Shown here: in pieces, positions 58,172 to 64,000 of the stretch
Layout of the letters: every line of letters starts with the position of its first letter
Position numbering within the stretch: position 1 is the first letter of the stretch
DNA from: Epiperipatus broadwayi
Taxonomy: Eukaryota; Onychophora; Udeonychophora; Euonychophora; Peripatidae
Reading direction: 5' to 3'
Assembly: GCA_028023455.1 (NCBI GenBank)
Contig: JAQFVV010006245.1
Span: 7,771,331-7,835,330 of the forward strand
DNA length: 64,000 nt
Notes under the pieces: model-generated
What the model saw: only the letters and a program-made list of their open reading frames with translations
Told to the model about the DNA's origin: nothing
Database searches by the model: none
Translations under genes and position numbers: made by a program

Positions 58172-59380
58172 ATACATTCTTTCTTTATATAATTTTACTT
58201 TTTTTAACATTCTTAACTTAAAATCTGTGTCCAAATTTTTTACTATGTTTATTAGCATTTGAATTTCTATCATTCAAATGTTATCTTAACCATGTCCTTA
58301 TTTTATTCTTTGTTGTATGTAATATATATATATATATATATTGTAACCGACGGTATTGTCATCAATTTGAACACTCACAATATATATATATGAAAACTAT
58401 GAGAAGTAATAGATAATAGGCTATTGAAACATACTTTTTTCCTGAACTTCAGTCATGCTAAGGTGAATGGGTTTCTCCCCTAAATAATAATTATTACAGC
58501 CAGGACAGTCATCCATAAATCAAATTGGCAGAACATGCACTTATATATATATATATACATTAACTTAGTACCAAATTTAGTCCCATTTTTATACTAATAA
58601 TAATAATGTCTGTTGGTATATGCACTGTGTGCAATGCTATGTGGGATTATTGTTTAGTGTTCATTATAGTTTAACTTTTTTTATGAGGCTAGACTTTTAT
58701 ATTAAGATATCTATCAACTTGTTTAATATTTAAGAAATTATTCACCCTTGCCAGGTATATTTCTCCTAGGCAATTACATGCCTATTATCTGCATAACCGA
58801 TACCCAATTATTTCAAATAATTTGTATCAATGAGTTCTTTTTTTTTAAAAAATATTAGAAGCCATCACTAACCTTATGTAAACATGTGAGTACTCTTTAC
58901 TTGTATATATTTGTACATTATGAAATGTAGATTTCATTTGATTAATAATAAATTGTAGTATGTAATGTTAACATGTTGTGGTTGTCCATTATAGTTGATG
59001 TGGAATCCTAACCACCACCTCTAGCTATGATTCCTTAAGAGACTACCTCTACCTGATCATTGGGATATACAGAGAAAATTTAACTTTTGTGGGATTTATG
59101 AAGTGAGTTGCTTAGATATGATTTGGAGGTGTGGATAGGGTTTGAAACCTTTTAGCTCTATTTTTGGGTCTGGTTAGAGAAGAAATTATATATATAAAAA
59201 TAATATTTATAAATATCAAGTAATATTAATATTATAAAATATAAATAACATTATTAATTAAAAGAGACATTTAAAATTAAAATATTGTTTTTAATTATTA
59301 CTTTAATAAGTTTTAATATGCACTATTTAAATGATTATAAAGTTGCAATTATTTATTAAGTGCACCGGAAATATATGTAA
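58172..59380. other. AT-rich sequence without a recognised gene
   Basis: A TA tract at about 58321-58341 passes into TTGTAACCGACGG. Another TA tract lies at 58542-58556. Around 58980-59170 the composition is less AT-rich without an open frame. No gene. Confidence 0.5.
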
Positions 59381-60040
59381 ATACTTTTAAGACAGACCAT
59401 ATGCACCTTGAAATTTATAATAGTCAATATCTTTAATTGCTGATAGAGGGACCTCTCCAACCATGACACAAGACAGTGACTTTTATAAAGATGAGAGTGG
59501 CTGTCTTATCTTTAACCTAACTTTCCACTTATATAGGTCAATGTGAAGTCTCTTGATTTGGGAATGTGAAGCTGTTATTCTTTCCACTATTTAAATCCAC
59601 TATTTCCTTTACAAATTATCATTTGCAAAATCTTGCTATTTACGAGCTAATATTATGATCTTTATATTGGAAATATATAAACTATTGTAAAGTTGTAATT
59701 ATTTATTAAGTGCACAGGAAGTATATGTAAATACTTTTAAGACAGGTTTTAACCTGAATCACATATGTCTTGCAAGATTTCACGAATGTTAATTTGTAAA
59801 GAAAATAGTGAACTTAAATAGTGGAGAGAATAACAGCTTCATGCTCCCAAATCAAAATGCTTCAGATTGGCCTATATAAGTGAAATGTTAAAAATAAGAT
59901 GGCTGTTCTTATCTTTATAAAAGTCACTACTTTGTATCATGGTTTGAGAGATTCCTCTATTGGCAATTAAAGATATTGTTTGACTATTCTAAATTTCAAG
60001 GCGCATATGATTCAGGTTACAGCCTGTCTTAAAAGTATTT
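59381..60040. mobile_element. Foldback element, about 660 bp, with an internal repeat of its end
   Basis: Outer words ATACTTTTAAGACAG (59381 onward) and CTGTCTTAAAAGTAT (to 60038) are inverse. The arms pair over about 230 bp, for example AATAGTCAATATCTTTAATT with AATTAAAGATATTGTTTGAC, and GAAGCTGTTATTCT with AGAATAACAGCTTC. The left-end word with its flank recurs at about 59692-59747 (TTATTAAGTGCACAGGAAGT, ATACTTTTAAGACAGG). No transposase frame. Confidence 0.75.
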
Positions 60041-62814
60041 AAATGACTATATTAAATTTTTATTTTAACAAATTTAAATTATTTTATTGATCTATTTATA
60101 ATACTGGTCCATACAATTTAGATTGTACATTACAATGAGGTGCATAAAACTTAAATAAATTATAAAAATATATAGAAATTTTAAAAGAATATGTAAACAA
60201 ATGAGTATTATGGATGTATATATGCATCCATGTTAAATAGAATAAAAAATAAAAATAATTAAATTTTCCATAAATGAATCATAATTTTTTTTACCATTGC
60301 ATTTCGAATGCACATGGTCTTATCTTTCTATAATTTGAGATGTACACATTATTTTGTTTTATTTGGAATAATATAAATATAAACATTTATGCAGCACAGG
60401 AAAACTTCTAAATTTAATAGAAGATTTGGAGAAAAAAGTTCTGTAAATATATAACTTTAATTATATTCGGTTTAAAACCATGTTTTGTATCTAGCGAGAT
60501 AGTTTGTAAACAATCTTTCTTTCATTAGTAATTAATGTAATATTAGTTTTTTAATTTATATACTATTAACTTGGTGATGGTGATGATTAAACCATGAATT
60601 CCTATTTTGTAAAACTTACATGAAATAATTTTAAAAGAAACAAATGCCATTTCCTGATCATTATCAATTTACAAACATTTATGTGATGCACAGACAAAAG
60701 GTCTCATTGTAGCTTTATATATAATTAGTATGATAGATTTGTTGTTAGCTATTTTATTCTAGAGGTCACATATAGTGAATTAATACCACCATGTCATATA
60801 TTGTAATTTCTTCCTCATTCACATTAAACATATTATCAGCCTATAGAAAAGCACACTCCTAATCATAAACTCTTTAAGCTACTTAATGGAAATGAAGCAA
60901 GATTTGAATAAGAATGGCATGGATATTAAATTTAGCTTTAAATAATAATAAAAAATTATTAAAACAATTTAATTAATTAAAAATGACTCATGATTATGTA
61001 CACATAAAGTGAAAAAAAATTATAAAGAGTGCAATGTTTGCTTTAGTTAACCCATTTATTTTGATGATCCATTTGTACATTGCACAATAAATCCCCTGAA
61101 TAAGAACAACCACAATCTTTGAATCATAATGAACAAAAAACAATTAAGTGACATTCCAACATTAGGTAATAAAAATAAATTGAATAAAAAAAAATATTTT
61201 ACAAAGATAAGAAAAAACATTATATATATATATATCAAAGAAATCTTATCACAGATTAAATAATTAATAAAATGGTTTTATCAATGTTACTTGGAATCAA
61301 TTTTCAAGTTTGATTTCAAATTCTTTGAGTGTTCTACTGCTCCAGTCCAACAGGATTCTTGAGTAGCAAAACCAATCTTCTATCAGGACAGGCAATGGGA
61401 TTCTATATCATTATCTTTGAAATATTAATGATGAGGCATGTTATAGTGTCTTCATTGTTGGATAACTAATTACATTATAAAAAAATAGATGCTACATGCA
61501 CTCAGTATATATTGTTAAATGTTCATAGAATAGTTTACTATCATAGATAGAATAAGATTGGCAGTAAGTGTATATTAACTATTTATATGGCTAATTATTA
61601 AAAAAATTGGTAACTTAACTTACTTATACACATTTCTCTTCTTTTCTAATTGGACTTTGCAATTTTTGATGATTAAACTCAAATAGATTCCTGCATTCTC
61701 TAGAATAAAAGCATGTGAACTTCCTTATGAAAAATGGTTTATTTTATGGTAATGACTGATTTGCAGGTTTTTTTTAGAATCCATTTGAAATGTGTCAAAT
61801 CTCTTAATTAAATAGTTATTTTTTAAATCTGGTATTTTTATATATATATATTTTTAAAATTCATGCCAACATTTTTTATAGTTGCCTATAAGTTCTTTAA
61901 CTTCACATTTTTACATTTAATTTTTTTAAATATAGATTTACTATAATATTTTCAAATATAATATATTGCCAAGTTAAGAAATTAAAAGCAAATCAACTTA
62001 GGATTTCCTATGATCTGAAACACCTTAACTGTACACATTGAATAATATAAATTTTTAATTACTTTGTAGCATAGCAAACATTTATAAAAGCTTTATTTCT
62101 CAAAACATTTTATTCATTTTAAAATCAATACTCATTAACTGTATAATCATGTGTAATCACCATCAACAGGATACTTTTTATTTAATTTTAAATTCCCACT
62201 TATTTTATTTAATTGTTTTTAAATAATTTAGTATTCAGTTTTTAAATAATTTAAACTCCACTGAGCTCTTTGCAATTTCAAATGACTGTCACCTGATGAG
62301 TTTGTATTGCCACAGTATATATAAAATATATCAAAATAAAATGATCGAAAATTTATATAAATAAAAATAATTTAATACAATTGTATTTTATTGCATTAGT
62401 ACAAGTGTAAGATAAAATGACTAATTATTTTTTATCGAAAATAAATAGTGTAAAAAGAATATTGAACACACACAGGTTTCTAAAATCAAGTCTAAAATTT
62501 GTCGTATTGAAAAACTGTAGATCTGATTTTTATTTTGAAAAACTGAAAAAAAATTTGAATACTGTGTCCATATAAAAAATATTTTGGGGTAGATATCTAC
62601 TCAAAATACAATATTGATTCTAGCAGGTAAATCTATTGCTATTAATTTAAGATAATATTGTTAATGTTATTAATGGAAGGCAGTGATTGAATATTACTTG
62701 CTTTGATTTAAGAAGATTCTCTGATAAAATTGTTCATTCTAGTTTATTGTTCAAATTGCAATTTTTCAGTTTATGTCATCAACTTCTTCATGAACTCTAA
62801 TGTATCTAATTTGT
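60041..62814. other. AT-rich sequence without a recognised gene
   Basis: No exon, repeat boundary or RNA gene is recognised up to the decayed end of the Gypsy copy at the right edge. Confidence 0.5.
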
Positions 62815-63170
62815 GTTTTATGTTGTAATATTCTTACATAAATTGCAATACTTTCTTAGGGAAATATCATTGACTATTTTATATTCAGTCCATGCTGAGA
62901 ATGCATTGACTGCTACCAAAAACAGATGACCCTGAAATGAGATGCAGTGGTTGATGTGTATCCATTGCCATGATCTTTCAGCTTAAGGCCATGGTTCAAA
63001 CTCAGCTAGAAGTGCTTTATTGCATGTTTGACAGTTTTTGCATTTTAAAATATATTTTTCAATGTCATTATTAATACTGGGCCATCAGACATAACTACAA
63101 ACTAATGTTTTTGCCCTAACAATGCATGGATGACCCTTGTGCAACAACTTAAGAATTTGGCTCTTACCTT
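62815..63170 (-). pseudogene. Gypsy integrase zinc finger and core start
   Basis: The minus strand reads LLHKGHPCIVRAKTLVCSYV, a stop where Trp is usual, then WPSINNDIEKYILKCKNCQT. The H-x3-H and C-x2-C zinc ligands (HKGH, CKNC) are intact. It continues to ALLAEFEPWP, a stop, and RSWQWIHINHCISFQGHLFL, VAVNAFSAWTEYK. The first catalytic Asp position (usually IHIDH) reads Asn here, so the copy is inactive even without the stops. Confidence 0.83.
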
Positions 63171-63379
63171 TTAGTTAGTGGGATTAGCACTTGATGTTTC
63201 ATATGAAGAAAACTAGATTATTGATTTGGCAATCCTTCAACGATTTGCTTTACCATCCATTGGTAGCCATTGTCTTCAGATGTCCATGCAGCCACTATTG
63301 TACTGATGAGGGTTTGGCTCTTTGAGGCATCAATATAATTAATTAATTTCTATTTCTTTTTTTATATATTTCAGTCTGA

Positions 63380-63990
63380 TCAGGTATACATAATAGAGTA
63401 TCAGCATGCCCTATTTGTTTTCTTTTTTATATATACCAATGTATAATCATAACCTGCAAGATTTTTAGCCAATTCAACATGCAAGGACTCAGATGTGAAG
63501 GAATTTGCCTAATATTCCCAATAGGGGTTTATGATCAGTTACTATAGGAAATCTGTGGCCATGGTATTGATGAACTTTTGATGCCAAATAAAATCTAAAG
63601 GACCTTCAAGTCCAACTGAATATAGTTTTTCTCTGCTTTGGATAATGTACATGATGCATAAGTAATGGTTCATTCATCTTCATGAACAGGATGACACAAT
63701 ACTACCCTGACACCAAATTCTGATGTGTCCATGGTCAGAGTTACTTCAAATTCGCTATTATAATGGACAAGTAATTTATTTGAAGTAAGCAGCTATTTTG
63801 TGTGTAGAAATGCTTTTTCTTTTTCTTCCCACTTCCATTTCTGGTTCTTTTTGAGAAGGTCATATAATGGTTTGACCACATGGGCTTTTCCATCTAAGAA
63901 ATTTTCAAAGTAATTAACTAGACCCTTGAAGGCTTAAAGTTTTTTCAAGTTGTTAGGTCTCTATGTTTCTGCAACCACTTTGATGTTTTC
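63380..63990 (-). pseudogene. Gypsy RT end and RNase H remnant
   Basis: The minus strand reads LEGLVNYFENFLDGKAHVVK, PLYDLLKKNQKWKWEEKEKA, a stop, then LTMDTSEFGVRVVL. In shifted frames come TLSKAEKNYIQLD, a VTDHKPLLGI-like segment, FPSHLSP, and LAGYDYTLVYIKK-like and HADTL. This order (GLVNYF.. thumb, W..E..AF, TSKAEKNY, TDHKPL, PSR-like, DYxLxY, ADxLSR) is standard for Ty3/Gypsy RNase H. Confidence 0.83.
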
Positions 63991-64000
63991 AGAGGCAGAA

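Larger units (their letters stand above)
62815..64000 (-). mobile_element. Decayed Ty3/Gypsy retrotransposon, minus strand, running off the window
   Basis: On the minus strand, from the window edge leftward, come the RT thumb/connection, RNase H, the integrase zinc finger and the start of the integrase core. Stops and frameshifts interrupt the frames. Gag, protease and the RT palm would lie beyond 64000. The sequences differ from the Gypsy copy at 23.1-26.3 kb, so it is a separate lineage. The core fades out near 62815. Confidence 0.85.

Noticed and set aside
47076-64000. Next SLC4A11-like exon (expected to continue after the split Asp)
   Set aside because: Looked for a continuation encoding the next transmembrane region on the plus strand and found none; it probably lies beyond the window.

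Overview
This is non-coding-dominated, very AT-rich eukaryotic nuclear DNA. It most likely comes from an invertebrate metazoan with a large, transposon-rich genome and long introns. The evidence is as follows: GT/AG-bounded exons lie in kilobases of AT-rich sequence; Ty3/Gypsy, RTE-like LINE, a second LINE, Penelope-like and hAT elements occur in various states of decay; there are many short palindromic (foldback/MITE) elements; and CpG is strongly depleted in most of the window (about 1 CpG in 48201-49200 by eye). Nothing prokaryotic was seen: no operons, ribosome binding sites or CRISPR array. I cannot name the clade.

Host genes. One exon is recognised with confidence. At 46953-47075 (+), a 123-nt exon with a good acceptor and a GTAAGT donor encodes the first transmembrane segment of an SLC4A11-like bicarbonate-transporter-family protein. 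The flanking exons were not found, so this gene has introns longer than the sequence available on either side, or its other exons were missed. Weaker host exon candidates are 20863-21080 (+, a terminal exon ending in a basic tail), 27909-27952 (+, a possible first coding exon in a CpG-retaining tract), 34437-34527 (+) and 56522-56679 (+, resembling part of a PIN/VapC-like fold). An unrecognised minus-strand coding unit with splice-like borders and two TGA stops lies at 41431-42265. Two tracts (about 9.3-10.8 kb and 27.6-30.8 kb) keep about 20 CpG per kb and may be promoter regions. One reading is two consecutive plus-strand genes, one from about 9-10 kb to 21 kb and one (SLC4A11-like) starting near 27.9 kb. 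That is inference.

Mobile elements. The main ones are a decayed Ty3/Gypsy at 23.1-26.3 kb (+) with an RT-RNase H deletion, and a 5'-truncated RTE-like LINE at 37.7-39.1 kb (+). There is a nearly complete hAT element at 43208-46100 (-) with 8-bp target duplications. A Penelope-like fragment at 47440-48142 has a GIY-YIG endonuclease reading frame between 120-bp inverted repeats that may carry a degenerate hammerhead-like fold. A LINE tail lies at 54.6-55.4 kb (+), and a second Gypsy on the minus strand runs off the right edge (62.8-64.0 kb).

Short repeats. Three recurring families are visible. Family A is at 2.2, 54.3 and 57.5 kb, the last being a 282-bp-arm palindrome. Family B is at 13.5, 18.9 and 19.9 kb. 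Family C is a unit of about 455 bp in tandem and inverted arrays at 17.8 and 35.3 kb. Single foldback elements lie at 0.7, 5.2, 11.3, 16.6, 19.1, 32.5, 39.1 and 59.4 kb. An uninterrupted ATT microsatellite of about 150 bp lies at 20.6 kb. The remaining long stretches show nothing beyond AT-rich sequence.
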